From NCBI GenBank assembly GCA_033032865.1, contig JAWHQI010000272.1:496001-560000 (forward strand): a DNA stretch of 64,000 bases. The letters run 5' to 3'. Made by a program: the position numbers and the translations under genes. Positions 31,526 to 42,740 of this stretch are shown here, piece after piece. Source of the DNA: Dactylorhiza incarnata (taxonomy: Eukaryota > Streptophyta > Magnoliopsida > Asparagales > Orchidaceae). The notes under the pieces are model-generated. The model was given only the letters and a program-made list of their open reading frames with translations, was not told the DNA's origin and did not search any database. Within the stretch, counting starts at the first letter, position 1. Every line of letters starts with the position of its first letter.

Positions 31526-34500
31526 GCAACAAAGCAAAATTCCTTAGCCTAGAAAAGAAGAAAGTAGAGATCGTAATGTTTGGTGATAACGGTAAAGGAA
31601 GGATCATGGGAGTTGGTACAGTGGGTAACGAATCTTTTCTTATCTCAAATGTTCTTTATGTGAAAGGATTAAAACATAACTTAATATCTATAAGTCAACT
31701 ATGTGATAAAGGATTAGACGTATTATTTGAATCATCCACTAATCTTTGCAAAATAGTTAATCCTAAAACAAAAGATGTGTTACTAACTGCACCTAGAATT
31801 CACAATGTTTATATAGTTTCGTTTCATGATCTTTCCAAATCATCTATGAAATGCTTTATAACCAAAAATGATGAATAAGAACTATGGCATAGACGTTTAG
31901 GTCACGCTAGCACAAAGCTCATTTTAAAACTAGCAAAAAGGGAATTGATTAGAGGATTACCTAAGTTAAATGGAAATTTATCTTCACTATGTTCTCCATG
32001 CCAAAAAAGAAAATTTACAAAATCATCTTTTAAAAGCAAAAACGAAATTTCTACATCTAAACCATTGCAATTAATTCATATGGATCTCTTTGGTCCCGTT
32101 AACACCGCAAGTCTTGGTGGTAGAATATACACTTACATTCTAATAGATGATTTCTCAAGATATTGCTGGACTTTATTTCTCTCTTCCAAATCTGATGCGT
32201 TTTGCGAATTCTCAAAATTATGTACTCGTATTCAAAATGAACTAGATCTAAAAATAAAATGCATTCGCTCAGATCACGGAGGTGAATTTGAAAATGAAAA
32301 TTTTAAATCCTTTTGTGAAATGTTTGCTATTAAGCATGAGTTCTCCGCTCCACGCACACCTCAACAAAACGGTGTTGTAGAACGGAAAAATAGGACAATC
32401 CAAGAACTAGCACGCACCATGTTATCTGAATATAAATTACCTAAGTCTTTTTGGGCCGAAGCCGTAAGCACATCATGCTATGTAATGAATAGAGTCATGC
32501 TTCGCCCATCACTAAATCTCACACCGTATGAACTATACTATCAAAAGAAACCTAACGTATCATATTTTAAAGTATTTGGATGTAAATGTTTTATTCTTAA
32601 TACAAAAGATTCTTTAGGAAAATTTGATGAGAAGTGTGATGAAGGAATATTTCTTGGATATTCTTCAACCAGTAAAGCCTATAGAATATTTAACAAAAGA
32701 TCAAGTAAGGTTGAAGAATCTATTAATGTTAAATTTGATGAGTTTATTCCAAGCGCAGAAAAGCTTTCTACAGGTACAAATGATGAACCGTTGCCATCTT
32801 TGGAGCACGACGAAGAGGAACCGTCCAAAGAAGAGGAGGTGAAGTCCAAGGAAGATGAATATGTACCTCCAAGCATTTTGAACTTCTCCAAAAATCATCC
32901 AAAAGAGCTAGTCATTGGGGAACCTTCTACTGGGGTAAGAACTTGATCCTCTCTTCATGAAACGTTTTCAAATATTTGCTTTGTTTCCGAAATCGAACCT
33001 AAAAACGTTTCCACCGCTTTAAATGACGAATTTTGGTTTTTGGCTATGAATGAAGAGTTAGGTCAATTTGAAAGAAGTAAGGTTTGGAATCTAGTAGATA
33101 GACCATCTAATCATTCAATTATCGGCGTAAAATGGATCTTTAAAAATAAATTAGATGGTGAATCTAGGATTATAAGAAATAAAGCACGCTTAGTTGCTCA
33201 AGGTTATTCTCAAATCGAGGGGGTAGATTTTGAAGAAACTTTTGCGCCCATTGCTCGCTTAGAATCTATAAGAATATTTTTGGCATTTGCGAGTTTTAAA
33301 AGAATAAAATAATTTCAAATGGATGTTAAAAGTGCTTTTTTAAACGGGTTTATAAAAGAAGAAGTTTATGTAGAACAACCCCCCAGTTTCATAAATGAAA
33401 AATTCCCTAATCATGTTTACAAATTAGAAAAAGCGCTTTATGGTTTAAAACAAGCGCCCCGTGCATGGTATGATCGACTTACATCGTTTTTGTTACAATA
33501 TGGGTATGTTATGGGAAGTGCCGACAACACATTCTTCATTAAGCATAATAATAACGATCTAATTATTTTACAAATATATGTTGATGATATCATTTTTGGA
33601 GCCACTAATGAAGAGTTGTGTAATGAAGTAGTCTTAGTAATGAAAAATGAATTTGAAATGAGTCTTGTAGGAGAACTATCATATTTTCTTGGTTTTCAAA
33701 TCTCATAACGAACTGATGGTATCTTTATTTGTCAAACAAAATATGTTCACGATATGCTTAAACGATTTGGATTTGAAAATCTTAAACAAGCCTCTACTCC
33801 TATGAGTGTTTCTTTAAAACTAGGAAAAGAAGAATCCGGAATTTCCATTGATCAAACGTTATATAGAGGAATGATAGGATCTCTTCTTTACTTAAGTGCA
33901 TCTAGCCCAGATATAATGTTTGTCTTATGTTTATGTGCTCGCTTTCAAGCCAATCCAAAAGAATCTCATTTAAAAGCGGTAAAACGTATTTTTCGTTATC
34001 TATTAGGGTCATCTAAATTAGGATTATGGTACCCACACAATGATTCATTCACACTCCACGGCTATTCTGATTCAAACTACGCCGGGTGTTCACTAGATCG
34101 AAAAAGCACTAGAGGTACTTGTCACTTTCTAGGACCCTCTTTAGTAGCTTGGTCTAGTAGGAAACAATATTCGGTTGCACTCTCCACCACGGAGGCTGAA
34201 TATATCGCACTTGGTAGTTGTAGTGCACAAGCGTTATGGATGAGCCAAACACTAGAGGATTTTGGATTTCATCTCAAAAACATTGATCTTAAATGTGACA
34301 ACAAAAGTGCAATAGACCTTACATATAATCTCGTACACCATTCTAGATCCAAACACATCGATGTTCGTCATCATTTCATTAGGGATCACATTAAGAAAGA
34401 GCATGTAAAAGTAAGCTTCATTGGCACGGACTCTCAACTCGCTGACATATTTACTAAACCTCTTCCCGATGCTAGATTTCGATTATTACGACTTGAGTTA

Positions 34501-35568
34501 GGTGTCCTAGATCTTTCGAGTTAAAACACATTCACACACGCAATTTTGTAATTTTTAACCATCGAAAACATCTCCTAAAATTCTGAAATTTCAGCATTAA
34601 ACTACTATTGGGACACTTAATCAAGATCAACAATCAAAAATTTCAAAATACTAAAAAATCGTGTACTGTTTCCCGCGCTAGCGCTAACGCCGGCGCTAGC
34701 GCACTTATTCATTTTTCTGTATTTTTAAAATTTTGAAAAATTCCTAAAAATATATTAATCTATATGTACTATTTATTTTGCACTTCTAATTCTATTTCAT
34801 TTTTGAAAAATCAAATACAAAAATACAAAAGACAAATTACAAAAATATGTTTTGCCTTTTTTTATTTAAAGTCTCTTTTTTATGCAAAATCAAATACAAA
34901 ATTACAAAAGCCAAATTACAAAAATATGTCTTGCTTTTTGTTTAAAGTCTATCTTTTATGCGAAAATCAAATACAAAAATACAAAAGCCAAATTAACAAA
35001 AAAATTGATGTTTTTGCCTTTTTGGTTTTTGCCAGTTGTTTAAAGTTTATTTTTTTTGCAAAAATCCAATACAAAAATATAAAATATTAAAACTATCAAA
35101 AAAACTGTATGAACTTTCCTATGAAAATCAAGCATGATTTAACCCATCATTTAGAACTTCTATATTGTTGCAATTTATCTTTTCAAACTACTTTGAACAT
35201 TGTTTTCATCATGCTTTGATATATCTATTAATCTGTGCATCAAGTATCTTTTAAAAGTTGTGTAGAACTAAGCTTAGCATGCCTCTAAGTATGAGTAAAT
35301 GTTTATGTTTGATAATGATCTTTATTCACTCACTTATTTTGGCATTGTCTACATATGTGTTTAATCTAAGAATGCTTGTGTATGTTTTGTATTAGTACAA
35401 TGAATTAAAATTGCACAAGTATCTTACCAACACTCCTTTATTTGCACTTTTAAAAGTTAAGAAAAGTGGTTATGTTTTTCATAAATTATATTGATTTGCA
35501 AAACAAGTGTATTCGGAGAACTTTGTTCAAAACAAAAATCATAAAATAAAGTGACAAAGAAAACTACA

Positions 35569-35632
35569 CCAAGCACTACTTGAACCTCCTGATAAGTCTT
35601 AATAAGCGTTGTGAGGTTGAGCACCTTGGAAA
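35569..35632 (+). ncRNA. Hairpin RNA motif 1 in element B 3' noncoding region
   Basis: Outer stem CCAAG/CTTGG, inner stem AACCTC/GAGGTT, and a conserved loop CTGATAAGTCTTAATAAGC. The same loop with another stem sequence occurs at 35745, and the same hairpin with small changes at 53418 in element D. Predicted as an RNA structure from stem covariation; not a known family to me. Confidence 0.45.
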
Positions 35633-35744
35633 GAATAGTAAAGTTTCTTGTGCAAATCAAATCTTTCTTTCAAAATAAAAACCACTTACTCTTAAGTACA
35701 CCGGATCACGAGTCTCAACATTAAAAATAAAATATGTGATCCCT

Positions 35745-35813
35745 CAAGCACTACTTTGCACCCTGATAAGTCTTAATGAGCATTGTGTGTGCAAAGCACC
35801 TTGGTAGTTGTAC
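35745..35813 (+). ncRNA. Hairpin RNA motif 2 in element B 3' noncoding region
   Basis: Loop CTGATAAGTCTTAATGAGC as in motif 1, but with the inner stem CTTTGCAC/GTGCAAAG and the outer CAAG/CTTG. Both sides of the stem differ from motif 1 while pairing is kept, which argues for a selected structure. Confidence 0.45.
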
Positions 35814-36731
35814 ATTTTTGTTTGTGCATTAAAGTGTGTGGAAGTAAAATTATTTGTGTTTTATTGTGCTCTTACTTTACATATTTCTTGTATTTTTGAT
35901 TAAAACATTTGTTTACTCTACTCAAAAATACACTTATGTGCATATCATTATCTTCCATAACACTTCTTCTCATGAGTATTGGATCCTATTGCAAATTCTA
36001 TACTACTCTTTATTTATGAAATGCACTAGATAACCTAGCATGCTTTCTACAATGTTTAGTATGTTTTGAAATTATGAATTAACTTAACATTGTAGTATTA
36101 TCTTTTTGGTAACATTATTTTATGCTTGGTTACTTTATTATTGCATTTAAAGATTTTACTTGAACAATGATTTACAAAACATCTTCTTTATGAAATTGAA
36201 CTCGTATATCTTTTTTGAATCATCATGTCTTACAAAAGATGTTTGATTGTATTTTTTTGAAGTCTTCCGCAACTTTACATTTACCGTGTATTTGTTTATG
36301 CTACAAACTCTGATTTATGAAAATATTGTGATACTCAAAACTCTGATCTATTTCAATGAAAAGTATTCTAAAAACTCCTTATCATTTTCTTCTCTCTACA
36401 CGCTCGATCATGTCTTTATCTTATTATCAATTTTTAAGTGGTGTCTCCTTACCCGCTTTTGCTAATAACAAAAAGGGGAGAACTAACATGATAAATATAA
36501 TCTGCTATCAAAATATAAAACTAACATGCTTAATCAAGATGATAGCTTACATATTAGGAGAGCATTCACTTAGGGGGAGCATGTATTTAGGGGGAGCAAT
36601 TATGAATGCTAAAATCGTTAATTATCCTAAGTCATCACTCTCACACACACACAAGTATGTTTCTTCATGCTTATATACATTAATGCTCTGATTTATCATT
36701 AATGCTTTTGTTATTATCAAAAGGGGGAGTT

Positions 36732-37945
36732 TGTTGGACCATGGTCTTCCGCATCTCCTAGGTTTGAGAATTACAAAACCTATGTGTATTTGATCTTGTG
36801 TGTTTAAGTTTGCAGGATAACAAAGTCCACATGACTCAAGGATTACATAAGAAGGTTGCCCCCAAAGTTGAGCCATCAAATCCAAATCTCCCACTAGCGC
36901 TGGTGGTAGTACTAGCGCTGGCGCTAGCTGTCATTCGATGAACTGTTAGCGGCGCTCGACGAAATGCTCAAAAATGCGTTCGACGAAATTTCGCTCGACG
37001 AACTCTAAGCTGCGTTCGACGAAATTCTGATCGACGAAATATTTGCTTAAGCACAGATGTCGGGAGTACTTATAGAAGGAGATAGCGCCAGGCGATATCC
37101 GATAGCGCAGGCGATAGCGAGGAGCACAGTAGGCAAGAGAGAATTGTTTCCTCAGATTGAAGATTCTGCCGCGCAGAATGTGTCCTAATATGGGATAGGG
37201 CTGGCAGTACCACTAGCGCAGGCGCTAGCGCTGAGGCTATAAAAAGGACTCCTCTTCTCTCATTTTAGACAGACATTATAGAGATCAGAGAGAGAGAGAG
37301 AGTGCTAGAATTCCAGAGGCTACCTTGGCCGAAAGTTGATGTCCTACCAAAGTTCTGCAAACTTCTGAAGGAGAATCTCATCACGCCGGATCCAAACGAA
37401 GTCCGCTTCTACAATGCTTATTCTACAGCGGATCTTCGTCTCCAACTTCAGAAGTTCATGAAGAGGGAGTTTTTTTATTTAATTTCATTTCATATTTCTT
37501 ATAATCGGTTAGTGAAATCGCCTCGTGTTGGCGACTAGGTCTGGGTAGGACTTAGGGCGAAAACTCACCTCGTGTTGGCGACTAGATCTAGGCTAGGTCT
37601 AGGGGGTGCTCGAGGCCATATCCAGAGAAGGGTTGGCTAGAGCGGCTTGAGGCCGAATCCGGGGAGGATAGGCTAGGGCCACCGGTTCGTGGGGATGCGA
37701 GTCGGGATAGAAAACAAAAGGAGTTTACTATTCATCGCCACCGATTTCTAGCGTTATAGAAGTCAACTTTTGTAAAACCTTATTTGATATTAATAAAGCA
37801 TGTCTCTACTTTATTTCAATTGTTTTACTTGACTTCTTATTGTGTTTATCTTGCATTATTACAAAGTTTTTCAAAATATCACTTAAGTTTTTGAAAACCC
37901 TTATTCACCCCCCCCCCCCCTCTAAGGGCGCCTACCGATCCAACA
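36732..37945 (+). repeat. Element B 3' LTR (1214 bp)
   Basis: Matches 21544-22758 with few changes. TATA box CTATAAAAAG at 37237-37246; C run at about 37909-37920, shorter than in the 5' LTR. It is followed by the target duplication AAGAT. Confidence 0.95.
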
Positions 37946-37950
37946 AAGAT

Positions 37951-39977
37951 CCCATACTGAGATCGCCAATTTCCACAAATCCTAGACCGCCCTTTGACAA
38001 TAAAGGCTTGAAAGATAGAAATATGCAATGATCTAAATGGCAGGTGCGGCCAAGCCAGCATTGCTTTCCTCATAAGATTATTTAAAATTGTAATATCTTA
38101 GCCACTCAAGGGCTAAGATGATGACCTTAAATGAAACTGGCTGCCTCTTGGCTATAATATATCTTCACGAGGCCGCTTATCACTTTTGCGATCTCTGACT
38201 TTGAACACTCGTCAAGATAAAAAGTGAAAGTTTGTTGATGTTGATTCTCAAATAAATAAACATAGAATGTGATCTTTAATATTTCACAGGCTGCCTTTAA
38301 AATTGGCGATCATGAATCTGCAAGATCTTTAGAGATAAAAAGTCATAATCCACGTGATTCCTGAATTGCCTTTAATGAGAGCTAGAACGGCGATCTTCCA
38401 ATGATTCAGACTGTCTCTTCTATTGCTTGGAACCACAAACATGCTGTAAAACTCGGCCATTTGAAAGTTCTATAAGGTCTTGAAAACTTTTAGGTGGTGG
38501 TCTCATTTACTTCAGACCGCCCCATGCAACATAATCCAATACAGAAAATTGGCCGTCTTTAAAAACCTCCGACCGTCCCATGCTCAACAATCCAATACAA
38601 AAAACCAGCGGTCTTAAAAAACCTCAGACCGCCCCTTTATAAAGAGCTTGATGGATATAATTTGTGATGATCTAAAGGGCAAGTGTGGTCATGCCAGCAT
38701 TGCTTTCCTCAAAAGACCATCATAATTCCAGCACTTTCAGAGAGAGATATAGAGAATAATATCTCAAAATGATCAAAAAGGCAGGTGCGTTTATGCCGCG
38801 GAGGTTATACCGACATTGCTTTCCTTGAAAGATCATTTAAAATTATACCATCCAATCGACATCCTCTTGGCTATCCTCACACCAATGAGCATTAGAGGGT
38901 CACAGAACAAGATGATCCATAGGGCAGGTGCGGTCATACCGCGGAGGTTACACCGTCATTGCTTTCCCCGGAAAGATCATCTAGACTGTAATGATGTCCT
39001 CCTACAATGCATGACAGAGTTGAACATTCACCTAGACTTCCCTTGATGCAGCGGTGTGTCAGATATCAGCAAGGACCCGACATCCTAAATCTCCTCCGCA
39101 TGAGCTTGGCGAGCTACTGCTACACAGATGCAAAATCTCCCCGCTACCTATGGTCCTGGCAGATTTACTACTTGAACTTCAAGTTGAGGGGGAATGAAGT
39201 AGGATCCGTCGATACCTCTTTTGGTATGATCATAGCCTTCAAAAATTAAACAACATAACTAGAGATTTTCTTTCTAATATGTATGAGGTGAGAGTTTACA
39301 TCCACATTATCACAATGCTTTTCAAAAAGGAAAGAAAGACAAAGGACTGAAAAATACAAGCTTAAAGAAAAGAAATGCTTGAAATTATCTCACTTCAAGT
39401 GTGGGATAAATCTTCATCTTCATAAGATTGGAGACAATATACTTCATTCTTGAGCGCTTCTTTAGCAATGAATGTCCCTATTCAGTTTGGATTAAACTTC
39501 CCAACTGAGCCAGATCTTGTTGCTGAGTCAAATTCTTTATAGAAGTTTTTTGACCATCATTCTTTGCTTATTACTGGTAAAAAGTCGGAGAGAGAGAATG
39601 CAAAAAAATTCCAAACAAATAGGAGGTATATGAAACAAAAAATAAAGGGGCATTCAATTTCATCTATATTCTCTGCTGAGAAGAAATCGCGAAGAACTTC
39701 TTCCAAGGGCTTTCTTCAGGGACCTGCCAAGTCAAGTATATTTTTCTGAAAAGCTTTTGAATTCAAGTGTTCTTGGATCATAGGATTGAATAGGACAAGC
39801 CTCCAGAAATTTAGGTGATCCATCTTGCTGCTGATATTGCGTAGATATATCCCGAGGAAGAGAATTAGATCTGAAGTAATCATCTTGCTACAGATCCCAG
39901 AGAGGAGATGATTTGATCATATTGACCGTCCTGACGTAGCATTCTCTAGCCTTCCTTGGATCACTTCTGATCCAATA
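37951..39977 (-). other. Element F interior between protease and element B, no domain found
   Basis: In the first 250 bases after the protease, minus-strand sequence still resembles Tat pol linker (IRSDPRKARECYVRTVN). After that I see no RT, RNase H or integrase motif in any frame. The rest has many AGACCGC / GCGGTCT sites and three near-repeats of a block GGCAGGTGCGGTCAT...GCATTGCTTTCCTC (about 38040, 38690, 38780, 38930). Confidence 0.6.
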
Positions 39978-40718
39978 TTATTTACCATTCAAGGAAAACT
40001 TCATGGCTTGATGATAGGTCGAGATTATTGCTTGGTATTCATACAAGACCGGCCTTCCAAAGATTGCGTTGTAGCTGTTAGGAGCTTCTACGACTATGAA
40101 TTTAACCAATTTTACTATTCCTGCTAATGTCACTGAAAGGGTGACGACTCCTTCCACTTCCTTTTTCTCCCTTAAGAAACCATAAAGCAGCCCTTCAGTT
40201 GAGAGAACTTTCTCGGTTTTCAATGCCTCGAAGGCAGGTTTGAAAAGGACATTAACCGAACTTCCGGTATCCACCAAGATTTTATCGACGGTATAATTTT
40301 CTATTACCGCTTTGATAACGACTGCCTCGTTGAAAGGATTGGCTGTCGAGGAAAGGTCTTCCTGCCTGAAGGTGACCGTTCCCCTAACTGGAGCTGAGGA
40401 GGAGATAGGTGCAACCTCATATTGATAGACTCTTGCGAGGCTAGCTTTCCGGGAAGATTCAAGTCTTGTGCCTCCATGAATGCAAAAAAGATTACCTAAA
40501 GTACCTTCATCATTTGCATCCACACATTCACCTGGGTATCGGATGTTGCCGAGAAGACCAACATCATCTACTTCTTCGCACTTCCAAAGAACTGCTTCCT
40601 CTTTGCTCTTGGAGGTCGAAGCTTTGGAAGGATCTTCCTTCTGAAATAGCTCTTTGAACATTCCTTCCTTTAGGAGCCACTCCACCAGCAAGCGGAGAGC
40701 TCTGCAGTTCTCGGTCAC
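39978..40718 (-). pseudogene. Element F gypsy retropepsin (protease) region
   Basis: A minus-strand frame of 246 codons encodes, after a Gag-tail region, the aspartic protease motif ILVDTGSSVNVLF (about 40254-40290) and the typical AIFGRPVLYEYQAIISTYHQ segment. This is a Ty3/gypsy retropepsin of the Tat type. The protease cleaves Gag and Gag-Pol. The frame is offset from gag (40809-42161) and ends in a TAA at the end of the protease, where RT should follow in an autonomous element. No zinc knuckle is visible. Confidence 0.8.
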
Positions 40719-40808
40719 ATGACCCCTTTCCCTATGGTGTTCACAGTAGAGAGCCTGATTCCTGGTTCTTGGATCAGAGCTGATCGGGGCAGGCCTTTTT
40801 TAAAAAGG

Positions 40809-42161
40809 CTACATTTGAAGAACCTGAACCACTTCACTCATGGATATGTCGAGGTTGGTGAAGGATTCTTGAGAATCATTGAAGAGTGGCTGAGAAGGGG
40901 TTGGTAGAGGTGGTTGAGGATATTGGATCTGATGGACCAGTGTGAATTGCTGAACTAGGGTAGCTGGGGTTGGCAGAGAAGACCCTTCAGGCTGAAACTG
41001 TCGATTCCCTTGCTGAGAGCGATAGTGACAGGAGTTCTTCCCCTTTTGATAAGAGGGTTGGAACTCTTGACGAGGTGGTTTGGAGGATGGCGGGGCTGGA
41101 TAGAAACCTGTCGAGCCTTTCTGGACGACTTTGCTCGTCAGATTAAAAACATAGACAGGGTTATTGATCTCCCCCTCTATGTGGCGGTTGGCAATACTAA
41201 TCAGCTCTTGATATGAGCTGGGCTCCCTAGTCGTGACCTCAAACTTGAGAGGTCCCTCTTGCAAGTCGTTGATCAGAGCTACCATATAGAGAGAGGGATC
41301 TACATCCCTTATCCCGAGAATCTCCTTCTGGAACTGATCAATAAAGCGAGCTAAAGCCTCACCTTCCTCCTGCTTGATCTTGAAGAGGGTCGCAGGGCCA
41401 CTCTTCCTCTTCTTATAGGTTGTGAACCTCAGAAGAAGCTCATGTCTCAAGACGACAAAGCTCGGAATGGATTGGGAAGGAAACTTGTAAAACTACTCCC
41501 GGGCTTGCCCGTCAAAAGAAGTGATCAACAGTTTACACTTCACGGCATCGGAGAGAGCCCTTAGAGCAACATCGGACTTGAAAGCCTAAAGATGGGAAAC
41601 TGGGTCATTTTCCCTCATAAACATGGGCAAATGAGGCTCTCTAAATACACTGGGAATTGACTCCCAACGAACTTTATCAGTAAAGGGAGAAGGCTCATCC
41701 GCTTCAACGGCGTCAAAAGAAGCAGGAAAGGCAAAAGCAGGGGTTGGAGGATAAGCACAATCCTCCTAGAAATTTAAGGTCTGAGCGGGAGGTCCCTAGG
41801 CTGCTGCTCTGAAGAAATTTTGATGAGCTGCGAACTCCTCAGCTTGAGGTCGCGCAGGAGCTGCGAACTGGGAGGTCGCCTGATCAAAGGGGTGATCGCC
41901 AGCCAAGCGGTCTGGTGTGGAGACCTGACTCGGTTGGGGGAGGAGCTTTTGAGAGATTGCAGCTAAAGTCTGACTCAAGACTTCAAACTGCCTTGCAGAC
42001 TCTTGCTGAGCCCGGACGGTCTCTTGGCGAGCTAGGGCGGCCTCTCGAAGAGCTTGCTCGATGCGAAGCTCAAAACGATGCTCCAAATCTTCTATGGAGG
42101 TCAGATTGTTTGAGGGGCGACCGCTGGGAGACCTGTGAGAATGATGCCTGCGATCTGACAT
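40809..42161 (-). pseudogene. gag: Element F gag (Tat-type gypsy, broken)
   Basis: The start is ATG 42161 (MSDRRHHSHRSPSGRP). An N-terminal coiled-coil part (IEDLEHRFELRIEQALREAA) is followed by stops at 41796 and nearby. Then comes a Retrotrans_gag domain whose second half is open in 41450-40809: LRHELLLRFTTYKKRKSGPA, FIDQFQKEILGIRDVDPSLY, and a Pro/Gln-rich tail. The region between (41450-41796) carries AREFYKFPSQSIPSF and other gag pieces with in-frame stops. Gag of gypsy elements forms the particle. Confidence 0.8.
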
Positions 42162-42218
42162 CTTGAAGGTTCGCTGATTTCACCTAAACACTCCGATCTG
42201 AAGTTCGCGTGTTCATTC

Positions 42219-42740
42219 TGTTTGCACAAAAATGTACCTCCAAAAACTCACACTAAGAGAAGAGGGAAGAAACTGCGGAGTGCAAGTTACTTAGGATGAA
42301 GAATGCCAGAGAAAGGGTTTTTGAGGAAAACTTCCTTGATCAATCTCAAAAAAGGATTACAGAAAGGGGGGTCTAAAACTGGCCAGGGGGAGAGGTAGAA
42401 AAGCAACAAAAATTGAGACCGCTTACACAGGTTGTAAGCTGGAGGCTTGAAGCAAAAGTGCATTTTTAAGTACCCCTAACCCTCTATTTATAGGCGCGGA
42501 GGCTGCCCGAATGGGTAGATACAAAAATTACTGGCTGCCCAGGATACAGGAGAGCCAGGGTAGAGATAAGAGAAAAATGAAGTAGACCGCCTGATCTCAG
42601 CGGTCTCCAATGTCTGACCGCTCAAACTTGGACGAAATCCAGGAGGGACAACTAGTGATCTGGGCAGTCTCCAAAACCTGAGACCGCTGGGAAGGGTCCT
42701 TTCTGACTAGAGAAGAGCTCGTAGGAATTCCGGGCAAACA
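42219..42740 (-). repeat. Element F 5' LTR (522 bp)
   Basis: Matches 7671-8196. On the minus strand it reads TGTTTGCCCGGAATTCC to GTGCAAACA. The TATA box (minus, CTATAAATAG) is at 42484-42493. It contains the GAGACCGC-type sites. The primer-binding site just inside (42180-42218) is not of the common Met-tRNA type and I cannot assign its tRNA. Confidence 0.85.

Larger units (their letters stand above)
24735..34524 (+). pseudogene. pol: Element B pol, split by element C and four premature stops
   Basis: The first piece (24735-24809) encodes the protease region DVWYLDSSCSKHM and is cut by element C. The frame resumes at 31531 and stays in one frame to TAA at 34524. Domains: GAG-pre-integrase (LWHRRLGHAS near 31885; LCSPCQK), integrase core (MDLFGPVN, IDDFSRYCW, SDHGGEFEN, NGVVERKNR), RT with YVDD at 33577-33588, RNase H (STTEAEYIALGS near 34185; SRSKHIDVRHHFI; end LGVLDLSS). 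Premature stops are at 31876 (TTA to TAA), 32944 (CGA to TGA), 33310 (TTA-type to TAA) and 33706 (CAA to TAA). No frameshift in the pol part after element C. Normal copia order and length. Confidence 0.92.
34525..36731 (+). other. Element B 3' noncoding region with hairpins and several purine tracts
   Basis: This is a 2.2-kb AT-rich region with no env-like or other convincing frame. Several stretches are strongly conserved with element D at 52567-54389, for example around 35260-35320 (AAGCTTAGCATGCCTCTAAG) and 35930-36060. It holds two hairpins (35569-35632 and 35745-35813). Purine tracts ending GGGGGAGC occur at about 36470, 36570 and 36590, and the final tract AAAAGGGGGAGTT is at 36719-36731. 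Multiple purine tracts are known for Sireviruses. Confidence 0.8.
21544..37945 (+). mobile_element. Element B: Sirevirus-like Ty1/copia element, split by element C
   Basis: LTRs 21544-22758 and 36732-37945 run TGTTGGA to GATCCAACA. They are flanked by a perfect 5-bp target duplication AAGAT (21539-21543, 37946-37950). Inside are a Met-tRNA primer site, gag, pol and a long 3' noncoding region with several purine tracts. Element C (24810-31525) sits in the protease region. Without C, the element is about 9.7 kb. The LTRs differ at few positions, so B is young. Confidence 0.95.
7671..42740 (-). mobile_element. Element F: Tat-type Ty3/gypsy element, interrupted by E and B
   Basis: Two closely similar LTRs (7671-8196 and 42219-42740) bound the element, which reads on the minus strand: 5' LTR, gag (42161-40809), protease (40718-39978), noncoding DNA, then two plus-strand genes (8378-10386 and 10741-20664) before the 3' LTR. 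Antisense extra genes between pol and the 3' LTR are known in the Tat lineage of plant gypsy elements. No RT, RNase H or integrase motif is visible in the remaining DNA (19977-21538 and 37951-39977), so this looks like a non-autonomous or deleted copy. The flanking bases (CTCCC left, CTATC right) are only a weak match as target duplication. Net length without E and B is about 10.5 kb. Confidence 0.75.

Noticed and set aside
35588..35597. CTGATAAGTC in the 3' tail hairpins as hammerhead remnant
   Set aside because: The core CTGATGA and the GAAA strand are both missing; the conserved hairpin is a different fold.
34525..36731. Env-like gene in the Sirevirus-like element tail
   Set aside because: No long open frame or membrane-type protein in B or D tails.
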